Part shown: positions 1 to 11,619 of the stretch, piece by piece
Layout of the letters: each line of letters begins with the position of its first letter
How positions within the stretch are numbered: position 1 is the first letter of the stretch
Origin: Isoetes taiwanensis
Taxonomy: Eukaryota > Streptophyta > Lycopodiopsida > Isoetales > Isoetaceae
DNA: 64,000 bases
Direction: 5' to 3'
Assembly: GCA_021234155.1 (NCBI GenBank)
Contig: JAJEKV010000027.1
Location: 2,038,032-2,102,031 of the forward strand
Notes under the pieces: generated by a model
What the model saw: only the letters and a program-made list of their open reading frames with translations
Told to the model about the DNA's origin: nothing
Database searches by the model: none
Translations under genes and position numbers: made by a program

Positions 1-304
1 GTGCATGTGGGGCTGATGTGCTCTCCCTGGGGTGCCTCGACACCTCCCTCAGATGCCGTGGCAGCCTCATCCCCTGCGCCTCACTGGGCGCAAGGCAATG
101 ACCCGTTCGCATCACCTACCGGCCAGACTGGATCGCCAAGGCTCCCAGTGGACCCACTCACAAGTGGCTCCGAAATTCCAGTGGAGGATCACTTTGTTGA
201 CCCTCTACAGGCAGCTCTCCAGAGACCTTACGGATAGATATTGATCATACCGCATAATGTTCACACCACGTATAACCTGCTTTTGCACGGATTTGTACCG
301 CTAG

Positions 305-1135
305 CTAGGTCGCTCTCCCTCCGTCTCTTGTCCTATCCATCTCGAAGTCTTCGCACTCCTTTACCGGACGTAGTAAAAGGCTGCCCTTCCCTTTGGTTTC
401 TTTGTGGTGTTTCTCGATCCTAATTCCTGTTTGAGCGAATATTCTCCTCCTTGATCTTGCCCCCACGCCTATATAGGCCTTCAAGTCTGAGATGTTCCTT
501 CCCCGGAGCAGCGCCTCCTCCTCCTCATGGTCTCCTACTTTGAAACGGGATGAACCTCGCCGGATGGCGCGGGGAGTCGTGAAGCTCGTCCCTTGGTCAG
601 CCCAGGGTGCTTTGTATTGCCTTAGTTTTTGTTGTTCCTTTTTGTTGACGCGCCCGGACATTCGCTTTTGAGGCTTCACTGGCTGTAAGGTCGCGGGTGG
701 TTTCCTCCAGCTACGGGCGCCTCGCGGTCGCCATGACTTTCCCCTCCTCGAGATTATGCCTTCCGACCTTAGCTCGCGGATGCCAACGGCATCGATGTCT
801 AACGCCTCGCCCCGCACTGTATTTTGCTGCCTTTGCATTCTTCTTCCATTTAAAACCATGTGCGCCGAAGTTGGTGAAGGCTGTGCTGGAGATCCTCTTT
901 CTTACGACCTCGTGGACGTGGTAGCGGGGAGGCTGACATCTCCAGGGTAAATTTGCATTTTTTTCGTTGGCACAACATTCTTCCCCATTTGATGAAGATT
1001 GATGATAGGTTCTGTGGTGTCCTGTTCACACGGGTTACCCGGCTGAGGTGTTTGTCGTTGTGCTTCCCCTCTTGGGTCTGCCTTTCGGTCTCTCCTTATC
1101 TGTCTGTACATCGGCTGGGACCTTGATGTCTTCAA
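305..1135 (-). other. Unidentified long minus-strand frame, one internal stop
   Basis: One reading frame runs for about 276 codons on the minus strand and is broken only by a single TAA near 900-902. The predicted peptide is very rich in Arg, Lys, Gln and Gly, and the DNA is more GC-rich than the AT-rich sequence beyond 1.2 kb. I see no catalytic motif, zinc knuckle, signal peptide or membrane segment. High GC alone lowers stop-codon frequency, so the open frame may be accidental. It could be a decayed retrotransposon gag or linker region. I do not recognise a family. Confidence 0.2.
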
Positions 1136-1953
1136 GAAGTTGCTCTCTCAGCTCTTTCTCTCCAGGGTTTCCGCCCTGCATCGGGAAAAGCAACGCCGTG
1201 AGAGCCTCTAGAGTCTAAGAGTCCACTTGAGGGGGCCCTCCTACAACATTTTGGGCTCTATAAGCAAGCAGTTCTGAAACCAAAGTTAGCCTGAGACATA
1301 TCTATAATCTCAAGTCTATGGATATTAGGGACGGTGGTATGGCATGAAATGAGGGTTTGTTTTGCAAAAACCTCCATGATGTTTGAGGCATGCTAAGGTC
1401 CTAGCAAAGGTTGGTTTGGGGAGTCCCAATCTCTACACATGGAGGACTTGGGGCAGCTTCTAGACTCCAGCTCCTTTCTAGGTATCCCCCAGCAATAGGG
1501 AGTGGTGTGGCGGGTCGATAAGTCAAACTCTATTAGAAGGACAAAAAAATCAAAGGTTTATGCCTTTGGCATGAAAGCGAGGTGATGTACCAACAGTTGG
1601 ACTTTGGGTTGCTATTGCGAGGAGGTCTAGATGACTATAAAAAGGGTGTTCTTAGGCACTTCTATCTAGGAGTAAGGGCAAAAGCTTTGAGCCGAGAGCA
1701 ATACTTGTGAGGGGTACTGTGGGGTATGCTTCTATTTTTACAAAACCACAGCTTTGGAAAACAATTCAAGGGTTTTGAGCAATTTTAGTCATTTTGAGCT
1801 GGGGTTTGACATTTCTAGCCTAATTTGAGGTCATAAATGGATTCTAGGCTGCCTAACGTCCTATTGCAAACAAATTTTTGGCAATTTAAGACTCTCAGCT
1901 CTCAAGCTATGGGAGGTTCAAAGTTGGTTCAAGTTTGGAGGTCTCACACATTG

Positions 1954-2722
1954 CCCGCACCATAATGAACTTTTCATTTTTCGGTCCTGGTAGCGGTAAT
2001 GTGTGAGACATTGGCTCTAAATGGTTAAACTTGTCCATTTGGGTGATATAAGGGTCTAATTCCGCTGGACTCATCGAGGTAGGCGAATTGACCCTTATTT
2101 GGGATTTGGAGTCGTTTTGGGGCACTTTGGGGCATGGTTCACATCGCTGCTCGCACCAATAATGAACTTTTCATTTTCTGTCCCCGCTGGCGACGCGTGA
2201 GACATCCCTCTCAATTGGCTTGGATGTCCGTTTTGACTAAAACAAGAGCCAAAACTTACTAATTCAACTTTAATTAAGTAACTTCATACACTTATAATTT
2301 ACTCTAAAACACTTTTGTATTAAACAAAAATTTTATCATTTCTTAAATTAATAAGGTTCTCCTTTGATATGATTGGCTAAAAGTGCATATCTTTCTTCGT
2401 TAGAGTTACTCCCTTGGGCGGTACCGCGGTTGTTGAGTTTTCAAAATGTTGGACCAGCTTCGCTTCGGCTGCTTTTTGAACCTTGGTTCCCCGCCTCGTT
2501 CTGCCCTCTCTCCTCTTTCTTGTATCTCGCTCTATCTGCTCAGACTTCTTGGGTCTAATATACAAATCTAACTAATCCTACCTTAAAAACCTCGATCTAG
2601 CATGTTACCTTTTTTTTTGAAGTTCATCAAGTATTAAGGGGTTTTTTGGCCCAATATTACGCTATGCTCAAACTCAAAATGAGTTTCATTTTTGTTCTCT
2701 GGCGCCGACGTGGTGAGAGACC
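1954..2722 (+). repeat. Three dispersed copies of a ~50 bp motif
   Basis: Three related segments lie at about 1954-2012, 2147-2203 and 2675-2722. Each has an ATGA(A/G)-TTTTCATTTT core, then a GC-rich stretch and a GTGAGA(G)AC end. The first two also share a GCACCA lead. They look like subrepeats inside a noncoding mobile-element region such as an LTR. No gene is seen between 1.14 and 2.8 kb. Confidence 0.5.
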
Positions 2723-2759
2723 TTCTTGTTTTTAGAAGGGTTTGGCTCGGCCAATTTTT

Positions 2760-4230
2760 AATCCTTTTATGTTCGCAGTTCACTTATCGTTACTAGCTTA
2801 GCATATACTACTAAAATGAGAAAAATTTTCCCCACTTTTCGAGGGTTTGAGGATCCTATCAAGTTAGTACTACGTGGGAAAGCATGGCCGCTGCTTTTGC
2901 TCTTGGTCTCCAAGAACATTGCTCACACCGTGACGCCCCCTACTCATATATACGATGCCCCGCGACCAGAGTACAAACAGAGTTCATCCCCATACCAGCT
3001 CCATGCGATACGGGGCTCCTCCACATATCATCTGCAGGACCGCATCGGGTCCCAAAAGTGGGAAGAGTGAAGGGGTCATTTTACCCCGTCTCCCTCAGGG
3101 CTGGCCTACCTTAGCCGGAAGCGATAAACATACATGTCGGTAACATAATCATCATATACCCACCTCGAAGGGTGGCATATCAACATCTGCATAGACAAAG
3201 ATCAGCAATACAAGGGGAGTTCCTACCCAAGGCTCAGACTCAGGAATGACTGGCCAAGCTTGTCTCCGAGAGTTCGGTGCGCATTTAATCATGACAATGG
3301 ATTTGGTCGGCATAAGAACATGGCATTGGGTTGTCCATTTCGGGCCTCCCCGTGCACACTTTGCGTAGTAGGTTGAAGAGTGTTGGGACCGATCGTAGCT
3401 CCCACGGATGCATAGCCAAAGGGGCTATTCCCTCGGGTTGCATCTCCCGATTCGGATGGGGCAGGTAGGGATCACTCCCAATTTAGATCTCCATGCCGAC
3501 TCAGTAGACTAGAGGGGCCAACGCCCTTTATTCGACTTAACCCACTAGAAAGTGAACTCCACCCACGGGTGTCGAGCCCATGCCTTACCCACACTCTCGC
3601 TGGCAAGCCATTAGACCTAGTCCACAGGATCCCCCTGCAGGCCTTACACACCGAGAGGGATCGGTCAATAGTCGAACACCTAACCTCCTTCCGAGCCGCC
3701 CAGCCCCTTCACCCACAACCGTGTGGTTCTTGTACACGCCTAATTTACGGCAGTGCTAAAGAGGCTAGCTAGGAGCATCAACTACCGTGCTTTAGGGTCT
3801 CTACCCCTTCCCAATACAAATACAATGAGTCCACAGAGATACATCATCATACATATCACGTAAGAACTAAAGAACAAGATCTAATCTATATCATAGAGTT
3901 AGGTTCTTTAGTTAGTTTTTTTGGTATCTAGAGATCTAGATGGCTGTTATGGGCAATTTAATAGGCTAAACCTACCGATTCGATGACTGGAAGACGGTTT
4001 AGGCTATTAAATTGACGAAATACCTGATCCCTCGGCTCGCCCCTCCCCCGCTCAACTTCGACCATCCCCTTTCGGGCCGCTAGAAGATGAAGCTAGATTG
4101 GGAAACTAACGAAGCCGGGTTCGCCGCATTGACCGGGATGCGGCTTTGATTCCTCGAGCAAGCAAAAAGAGCCCCAAAACCCTATGGACTAAAAAATGGC
4201 AAGTTAGGGGTTTTAACCTATATAGACAAA
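2760..4230. other. Gene-free stretch, possible LTR-type sequence
   Basis: No coding sequence is recognised. At about 2930 the sequence reads TGACGCCCCC, similar to the start of many plant Ty3-type LTRs, and GC-rich text without long frames follows to about 3780. I found no matching second LTR, primer-binding site or target duplication, so an LTR assignment is only a suggestion. Confidence 0.2.
3954..4014. repeat. 19 bp inverted repeat with 23 bp loop
   Basis: The arms at 3954-3972 and 3996-4014 are reverse complements with one mismatch (18 of 19). The transcript would form a stable stem-loop. It lies in otherwise noncoding DNA. It could be the core of a small foldback element. No target duplication was found. 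Confidence 0.6.
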
Positions 4231-5659
4231 GGGGTTAGGGGTTAGGGTTCCCATTATCCCCTTTAGGCATGTGGGATAATTGGGATGTGACCCCACTTAT
4301 ATTAAATAAGTGGCCTAGGGATACCATATGGGTAAAATGTGTACACATGGATAAATGTGCGTACACATTGACACACATGGATATAAGTGTGCACATACGG
4401 CAATTGTGCCCATAATTAAATGCACACCTTGCAAGTTGCCCCCAGAAAGTGCTACCGCCGCAAGCACGCTGGAGTACACGCCGATTCGGGAATGGCGCAT
4501 TAATGCGATGACCAGGCGACAAAGATATCGCCTTAGGGACCCATGTCAGGTCTTTGGAACGATCCACAAGCTTGCTGCGCCATTGTGTGGCATTTGGGCC
4601 TGCATGTGGACTTGCCCGGGCACCGCCAGATGGTCTCGGCCTTTCCCCACATGCATCCCCTTTTTTTTCAACGTGAGTCGGGCTTGGGATCATGCGCGTA
4701 GTGCTCTTCGGGCCTAGATTATGCCTCGTTTTTATCACCACTCTTCTCCCCTTTCTTGTGGGTTCCTCTACCCCCAAGCACTTGCCCTTGGCTTCCATTG
4801 TGCATGCTCTTTCGGGCCCGCTGGAGGCGAAAGCCACAGGCTCACCTTTGAGGATTGCACAAAGGGGTGGCCGCCTAGGCTTCGCGGGGGAGTTCTTTGG
4901 AAGCTCGGGCTACCGAGGGGCGCTGGACAAGCTATCTGGGAGCACGGGTGGGAGTATTCCCTACACATACCTATAGTCCCTCGATGATGGTGGTGCAGTT
5001 TGAAGGTTCATCCCGATGTTGTGTCTTCTTGCTTTGTACCTGGCTCTTCTTACCTGGTGGGCTATTCATGACACACCGCCCTTCGTGCAAGTGGTCTCGA
5101 AGCTTCCTGCTCCTCGATGGCGGTTTGGACGCGGACATGGAGCTCACTTCCCCACCGAAGGTTAGGGTGCTTCTTGTGGTGTGGTGCACCGCTGTATCGT
5201 GGTGAATGCCCATTGTGAGTCGGTTTAGGTCGGTGTGAGCCCCTCGCCTTTGTTGTGGCCTTCATCGTGAGACCGTGGAGCATTGTCCGGTTTTATGCCC
5301 TCACTTGCGTTGCCCGGGATTGCTAGGGCTTTGTTTCGTGAGATTGACCCAGCCGCCAGCTTGCCGTCATGTGTATCCGGTGTTTGGTCATTTTTGCGGA
5401 AGGCTGCACCGCGGGGCTTGGTTGGTGTGGTTGATTTGGAAGGCGGCGACAGGGATCTTTCAGGGATTCGCCGGCCGCGGCCTCTCGATTCCTCGACCTC
5501 GTACAAGCTATTTCAAAGCTTTCTCGGTGTTCCTGGGAGTAGTAGAGCCGAAGTTTGCCATTTGGCTGGGACTTCTGGTGTTGTAGATGGTGATGGTCTG
5601 GCTTGTACAAACAGAGAGTTCGGGCTTTTTCTGCGGAGTTTGTTGTGGAGTGTCGAGTA

Positions 5660-5752
5660 TCACTGCTCTTTGGGGCTGCCCTTCCTCCTCACTTGCTTTG
5701 TAACATTACCATTCTTTTAATATATTGATGACACAGTTCTTCAAAAAAAAAA
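5660..5752 (+). mobile_element. 3' end of an L1-type LINE (plus strand)
   Basis: The sequence ends in an AT-rich 3' tail with a TTTAATATA motif followed by GTTCTTCA and a run of nine A. The TTCA-poly(A) ending is shared with three other L1-type insertions in this window (the poly-T at 14.1 kb and 51.6 kb on the minus strand, and 45.0 kb on the plus strand). The GC-rich sequence from about 4.4 to 5.66 kb may be the degraded body, but I could not identify RT or RNase H motifs there, so only the terminus is called. Confidence 0.4.
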
Positions 5753-6584
5753 TTAAGTTTTATTATGAGGAGTGTAAACTTTACCTATAGCTATTCTTGT
5801 CTTGGCTAATTTTTTTGGGAAAACTCTTTATTATGGAGAATGTAGTATGATATTTTGTTTAAAACTGAATATGCTACAATTGCAACTATTATAGAGTGCA
5901 TAACTGTTTTTAAAAATGGTATAAAGTATGCAACGTACTATACATAAAGTACGTATTTTACAAGTACTTAATAAATACAAAAAATATATTTAAAGTACTT
6001 TTAATCTGGGAGGTATACAATCCGTATTAATACGTTAAATACATATCGTACTCGTATCGTCCTTGAAGTACCTGACAACACTGGCTGGTAGTCTGCTCAA
6101 GGGGGAATCTCTTCAAGATTTTTAGATGTCATGTTTGTTCTGATACACAAGTTCTCCTTGATGCTCAACAACAAATTAGCAAGGCACACAGTTGCTCATC
6201 AATTGATGATAAGTAAAAAGCCATTCCTTACAAAGAAAAGCTTTTTGTTGCAAAGATAAGGAGCCCTTTGTTGCAAAGAAAATCCCTTAAAAAAGATGGC
6301 ACTAGAGGAGAGGCAGATGCCGAATTTGTAGAGGCAAAATATCCCCTTGATGTAATGCTAAATTCTTGTGCCCCTACATGCAATGCCGAATTTCTAGAAT
6401 CCACATTATAACATGTAATTACAGAATCGCAGAACGTCAACATTCGAATCACAAATATTTTGTGCCCCTAGAATCTGCTTAGAATCACAGATTTTTATGC
6501 TGGATTAAATGCCTAATTTCATCCATATATTTTGGAACCCTCTGCTTGTGCTTCTACTGCGGATTTTGTTCCTTCTTTCTCTCC
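5753..6584. other. AT-rich gene-free interval
   Basis: The interval is AT-rich with no open frame of note apart from shadows, and no recognised repeat. Nothing further can be supported here. Confidence 0.5.
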
Positions 6585-6665
6585 CTGTGGTTCAATGGCT
6601 AATTCTTTGGATTAGCAATTAGAAAATCTTGTATTCAAGTCTCTTTTGGAACATTTAGGGAATCA
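6585..6665 (+). mobile_element. tRNA-derived SINE-like head
   Basis: A tRNA-like segment carries a good RNA polymerase III A box (TGGTTCAATGG) at about 6588 and, about 45 bp on, a B-box-like TATTCAAGTCTC. The spacing matches the 5' head of plant tRNA-derived SINEs. The rest of the element is not delimited; a tetranucleotide microsatellite follows at 6695. The full cloverleaf is not convincing, so this is not called a tRNA gene. Confidence 0.4.
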
Positions 6666-6694
6666 TCATATGTCCCTATGGGATGTTGCCATGT

Positions 6695-6764
6695 GGTAGG
6701 TAGGTAGGTAGGTATTACCTGCCTGCCTGCCTGCCTGCCTGTCTGTCTGTCTGTCTGTCTGTCT
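6695..6764 (+). repeat. Compound tetranucleotide microsatellite
   Basis: Three adjoining arrays are read directly: (GGTA)n, then (CCTG)n, then (TCTG)n, about 70 bp in total. The GGTA and CCTG blocks meet at a short ATTA. The CCTG to TCTG change is a single transition spread through the array, which suggests stepwise growth of one ancestral array. Confidence 0.9.
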
Positions 6765-6779
6765 ATTTTCATATAAGCT

Positions 6780-8050
6780 ATCTATCATCATGCATTCAGA
6801 AGATTCGAAATTGCATTATGCTACAGTGTCTTGCAATGTATAGAATGGAGAGCAGAGTCTCTGCTGAACACCCAATAATTTGTGCCTGAATACTTTAATA
6901 ATGCAAGTGAGGAAATTTTTGAAGGCCTGAAGAATGCAAAAATGAAAATCTGTCCATTTAACGGATTAGAAACCTTCGTTGGAGTTGCAAAAGTTACTTA
7001 GAAACAAGAGTTACTCGACTTGGAAGCAAAGCAGACGTATGATATTGGAGAAATAGGCAGATCAGCTTGGAGAAATAGTTTTCCTTCAGGCAGGGACATT
7101 GTCGATGACGACCTGAGGGTGAAATATGATAGATTTGATGACATGTGTTGACAAAGCCCTAAATTTGAAACATGAACGAAGGATATTCCATTGGAATCGA
7201 GCCACACTGCATTATATATGCTAGTTATATTGGTCATGTCATATCAAAGCCCTCTATAGCATATCTCAAAACCATAGACCCCCTTGTAAAACATTCCAAA
7301 ATTATAGGCGTCCTAAATCCATGTGTTTTATATTCACGCGATAGGTGCCCATATATGTTTTAGGCCATAGGATGAGCAGATTTGATGACTTAGAGTAGTT
7401 AATGTAGAATATGCAACAAAACTTGTTGGATGGAAGCGTCCACTGAATGACGATATGCACGTGAAATGGCTAGCAATATATTCACATATATGACACATAC
7501 CATACACCAATTTTATGTATGTTATGACCCCGTCTTTAGATATTGAAAGCAATACATCTCTATACTATAGAACATATAGAATATATTCTAATAAATTCCC
7601 CCATGTCCACGCGACATTTTGTTACATATTTGGCTCCAAGTCGGCCATGTTGCACACATTCATACATAAAGACACTCTTATAAGATTGCAATAGCTCGAC
7701 CATCATCAAAATCCTCTTATCCTTGCATACTAATAATGCATATATAGTTTAATCTTAAATAGAGAATCATTAGATGTTCTTGCACTCCATCTACTTTTTC
7801 TTCAACAGTCCATGATCCCTAACTAGTTGATATACTGATATGTGTGCTTTGTGACAATAAATGTCCAATTTAATTTCATTCAACTGCCCAAAGGGGTCAA
7901 AATAGTCTCATCAAAAGTCATAGTCGTCATGGAGCTTTCTCCATAGTATCCATGAAGGGAATAAAATGCCTACATTCATTCTCTAGGCCATGTTTAAAAC
8001 ATGCACATTCACACTTGCAACTATGGGCATATAAAAATGTGATATGTACT
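6780..8050. other. Gene-free AT-rich interval
   Basis: No gene or known element is recognised. The short open frames here lack domains and show no splice-consistent extension. The interval ends at the SINE-like segment at 8.05 kb. Confidence 0.5.
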
Positions 8051-8054
8051 GCGT

Positions 8055-8250
8055 TACGGGGCATGGTCTAGTGGCAGGACCTTAAACTGTCACACCCGAG
8101 CTCATGGGTTTAAATATGACCAACATCGGCCTAGTAATGGGGACCTTAAAAATCCATTACCCCGAGGTCACGGGTTCAAGTATGACCAATCGATCATGTC
8201 GTAGAGACCTTAAAGCTGCCACTGTAGTAGAGACCTTAAATCTACCATAT
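8055..8250 (+). mobile_element. tRNA-derived SINE-like segment with repeated body
   Basis: The 5' part has an A box (TGGTCTAGTGG at about 8066) and two B-box-like sites, GGGTTTAAATATGACC near 8105 and GGGTTCAAGTATGACC near 8170. The motif ACCTTAAA occurs four times between 8080 and 8240. This looks like a SINE whose tRNA-related body was partly duplicated. No poly(A) end or target duplication was identified. Confidence 0.45.
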
Positions 8251-8259
8251 ATACTAGAT

Positions 8260-9316
8260 AATTATATGCAAAGCATCATTCAATTATAAAAAATGTGACA
8301 TGTACTACATCCACAATGAACCATATAAACTCATTCAAAAACCTTATTGGGCATTCTAGATTGTGTGAAATAGTTGTCGCCAGCGTCTAGCCCCCATGGC
8401 TGAGAAGTAGGACATATTGTGAAAACTGCTAAATATTGGGGCCCCAATTTGCATTAAGACCGAAACATTTGAGGGTGACAATGATGTATATAGAATAATA
8501 ATTTTTTTACTAGACATTCCGACGTGAAAACATTGTCGATGTTGCCTACAGTATATAGACAAGCTGGTGGCCTCCATTTCACATCCACGTTCCTTTGCCT
8601 CCATTATGTGATGAGACCTAGAACACAAGAAAGATATTGGAGGCAGCGTCGTTCCTTCCTCGATCATGTGGCTAGTCGCAAAGACAACAAAATGTAATTC
8701 ATTAACCATCAACGAGTTGAACACTTGATAGGTAATTGGTGGTTGTTGAATAGGCTAGCGCCCTTAAAATATTGTGCATGGTCACCTAGAAAAGTACAAC
8801 AGTTAAAGAGAAGAAGAAGGAGGAGAAGAAATGAAGACTGGAGTTTGACATGTTACCATCAGGTAGAGCCGGCATCTAAATTAACATTTGATCAATGAGG
8901 TGAGATCTGAATAAAATAAGCGGATCCGCGTTGAAACTGACAAATACATGTAGGCATGTTATTGGTAGGCCTACCAAAACAACAGATTCGCATGCTAATT
9001 GGTAGGCCTAATTTTTGCTATTAGATGCTAAGAGGGGAGCATGGAAGCCCACATTTTGGGAAGAACCATTAGAAATTTGCAAAAAGTGGCCAATTGTTTT
9101 GTGAGGAAATACCCAAGCATCAAAAAGTGCATGACCCAATGACCCCCATCTGGCTGGGTCCATAGCCATGGCGGCCCTGCGGCTAGCCGCCAGAGTATCT
9201 TGGTTTAAAGGTATGTGCCGGATCCTTTTAGGGCATAAACTCTGTCACAGTTCCTGTCTTATTTGCCAGGGCTTCTCTTATTCGTCACCATTTTGTTTGC
9301 TCCTCCTTCCGATTTA
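8260..9316. other. Upstream region of the 9.3 kb small-protein gene
   Basis: No coding sequence is supported. The segment TTGGTAGGCCTA occurs twice between about 8960 and 9010. The last few hundred bases are the presumed promoter and 5' UTR of the gene starting at 9317. A clear TATA box is not evident. Confidence 0.4.
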
Positions 9317-9749
9317 ATGGCTCTCCTCGACACACTCAAATCTGTAAATGTTGATCAGTCTTTGTTTGGAATCCATCCTCCTCCTGCTGCTTCTGCATCA
9401 TCTTTTGTTGGTAAGTCCTTCACCATTTTAGGGTTCGTCATTAATTTGTCTTAAGCTTATTAGCATTTCATACTTAGGTCTGAGTTAGGTTTATTTTGCT
9501 TAGCTTCTATATGCTTATTCTTTCTCAAATATTGCAGCTTTAAGAGGAAAGTCCCCATCAGAAAATACTCAGAACTCCAATCAACCTCGATCCTCTAATG
9601 CTGAAAGCAGAACTTCAGATTCTCATCATCTGCCAAACTGGTAAGCATATTGGGTTTTTTAATATTCCAGATCCTTGAAAGTATTTTTATTTACTGATCC
9701 CATTGTTCACAATCACAGGGTTTTGATTATGAGTGCCTTGGACAAATGA
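9317..9749 (+). CDS. Three-exon gene for a 75-residue protein (paralogue of the 59.4 kb gene)
   Basis: Exons are 9317-9410, 9538-9640 and 9719-9749. Donors are gtaag and gtaagc, acceptors are ttgcag and tcacag, and the introns have phases 1 and 2. The spliced frame is 228 nt with no internal stop. The N-terminus starts M-A-L-L, the middle is low-complexity (Pro, Ala, Ser, Asn), and the C-terminus is LPNWVLIMSALDK. The gene at 59.4 kb has the same intron phases, an identical 31 nt last exon length, the same exon-2 ending (PNW split by the intron) and the same ending (LIM-x-ALDK). TGAAAGT follows in both. There is no signal peptide or membrane helix. I do not recognise the family and assign no function. 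The paired structure makes a real gene family likely. Confidence 0.7.
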
Positions 9750-10387
9750 AAGTTTAAAATTTTTTCCTGCCTCCAAGTTGCAGCAGGATCTCAATATATT
9801 AATTTCCTCATTAATAAGTTTTATACTAGCTTGCAACGTCACTTATGTGATGTTGCCGGAAATTTACTCTGCAACACTACAGGTGTTGCACAAGATTTTG
9901 GTTGTCCATTTGATCCGAATGGAGAGTGTACAGAATCATAGCGGAATGCTGAAATACAAGAAAGTGAATGATTTTTGAAGGTGGCATTTCTAAAAATATA
10001 ATATGGTAGAGATGTTTGGCTGCGTGGTTTTATAACTGTTCTGTTTCTGTTTCTGTTACTACATGAAGTGAAAAGCTTCAAGGATACTTGGCAAGACCCT
10101 GTTTGTCTCTTCTCTGCAACATACCAAATTGTTACATGGTTTCAGCTAGATCTCCTAGAAATAATAGGATGTGACTTTCATGCTATGCAACATTGGGCAG
10201 CAACAATCAGATTCCTGCTCTTTGCCTTTGGCACAGGCTATTAACTAGAGGCTATAAGATCTGCCATACACGTGTGCTTTTAAGACATGTTCTTGGTATA
10301 GATTATTTTGGACATTGGTAGATTCCTATTATGACTTCTCCCACTTTTTTTTGTGCCAAAGACCATTTGGTCTCCAAGATGCATGTA

Positions 10388-10618
10388 TTATAAAAATGAC
10401 GTAGCGCATCGACACTACGCATTCGGACCTAAACTTCGATCACTATAAGTTGGATTTCCTCTTGCGAGGGTTTAAAGCAGTGCATTGACATTACACATTC
10501 GATCTTGCCCTCATGAATGAGGGTTTAGAGCAGCGGCGCTACGCATTCGATCCCAACTTCAATGACCATAAGTTGGATGTGATCCTGTCCCTCAAGAATG
10601 AGGGTCTAGAGCGGTTGA
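10388..10618 (+). repeat. Degenerate tandem repeat array
   Basis: Imperfect units repeat a TACGCATTCGATC core, an ATAAGTTGGAT segment and a block with GAGGGTTTAGAGC. Short internal palindromes such as CCCTCATGAATGAGGG occur. Two to three units are visible. It lies downstream of the 9.3 kb small-protein gene. Confidence 0.6.
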
Positions 10619-10812
10619 ACTAACTTAGCCTTCAATCATTGGGCCAAAATTGTGACCTTACTATTTTATTCCTTTGTTTTTTCCAAATGAAAATATTAAC
10701 TGCAGTGTAGTAGTTTTCACGACAAGCTCTTTTACTAGGGTTTAGCCTTCGATTTAGAGGAAAATGCAATTTACCAGAGCAAAAATGGAGGGAGCCAAAG
10801 TTTTCAAACTTG

Positions 10813-10894
10813 CAAAGTTAGTAAAGATGAGGCAAACGAAACTAGGTGATCTTCCAAAGTTAGTAAAGATGAGGCAAACGAAACTAGGTGATCT
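10813..10894 (+). repeat. Two-copy 42 bp tandem duplication
   Basis: A 40 bp segment starting CAAAGTTAGTAAAG at 10813 is repeated identically from 10855, a period of 42 bp. The identity indicates a recent duplication. Confidence 0.9.
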
Positions 10895-11002
10895 GCAACA
10901 AACAAGAAGGCCTAAGTTTGCCCTTTTCAAAAGTTACTAAGCATTTAGGTTTCATATGTTATAGCACTTTACTCATGGAAATATAATTTGAAGTATTATA
11001 AA

Positions 11003-11150
11003 ATGAATTGAATTTGTTTTTATCGTCCATAGAGATGCCTATGGGACCCAAAGAGAGAATGCAACAGATGTATTACTGCTCAGGATTAAAAAGCCCCTAC
11101 CACGAAGGGTTTTAGAGGGAAAAACTGTAGTGGCAATAATAATAATTAGC
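11003..11150 (-). mobile_element. 3' tail of an RTE-like LINE (minus)
   Basis: On the minus strand the order is a CCCTCTAAAACCCTTCG hairpin region, GGGGCTTTTTAATC, then TTGGGTCCCATAGG and a TCT-(C/A)-TGGACGATAAAAAC block, ending in an AATTC-type simple repeat. Four other copies in this window share the layout (13.6, 25.6, 30.2 and 47.6 kb). Only the 3' end is recognisable, as expected of a severely 5'-truncated copy. Confidence 0.65.
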
Positions 11151-11619
11151 AGATCCAATATCCTACAACCAGCATGTTCGCAGATTTCCTTAAGGAATAT
11201 GAAATCCATATTCCTGGCTATGGAGTTCAAACTATCTCCCTTCTGCCATGGAAAGCCCTGACATTTCCAGGAGATCATATGCAAGTACAATCTCTATTTG
11301 GAGGTGGCGGATGTAGATCCTGGCAGAGTTGCAGTTTTAGTAGCATGGAGGCATCCTCCTGAGGCGTGTGGCCGAGCGTGCCAAAGTGAGTAGCAAAGAC
11401 ACCGCGGGGTCGGCGACAAAGATCAACACCGGTGCACGGCAAAGTGGGCAAATTCTCGAAAGGTTGCAAAGATTAAGAAGATTAGCCACGTGGGCAAAGA
11501 AGAAGAAGGGAGGCACCTCGGCGATTGCAAGAGGCAACAACTGTTGGCGCAATAGCAGAGCTAGAGGTAGATCCCGAAGTTTCGCCCTGTCCTTCCGTGC
11601 CTACATCCCAACCTCGTGA

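Noticed and set aside
4226-4252. GGGGTTAGGGGTTAGGGTT, telomere-like
   Set aside because: Only about three irregular units, differing from the plant TTTAGGG repeat. Not an interstitial telomere array on this evidence.
4235-5720. Several long overlapping frames on both strands
   Set aside because: They arise from the GC-rich composition. None shows RT, RNase H or other motifs; only the LINE-like 3' end is kept.
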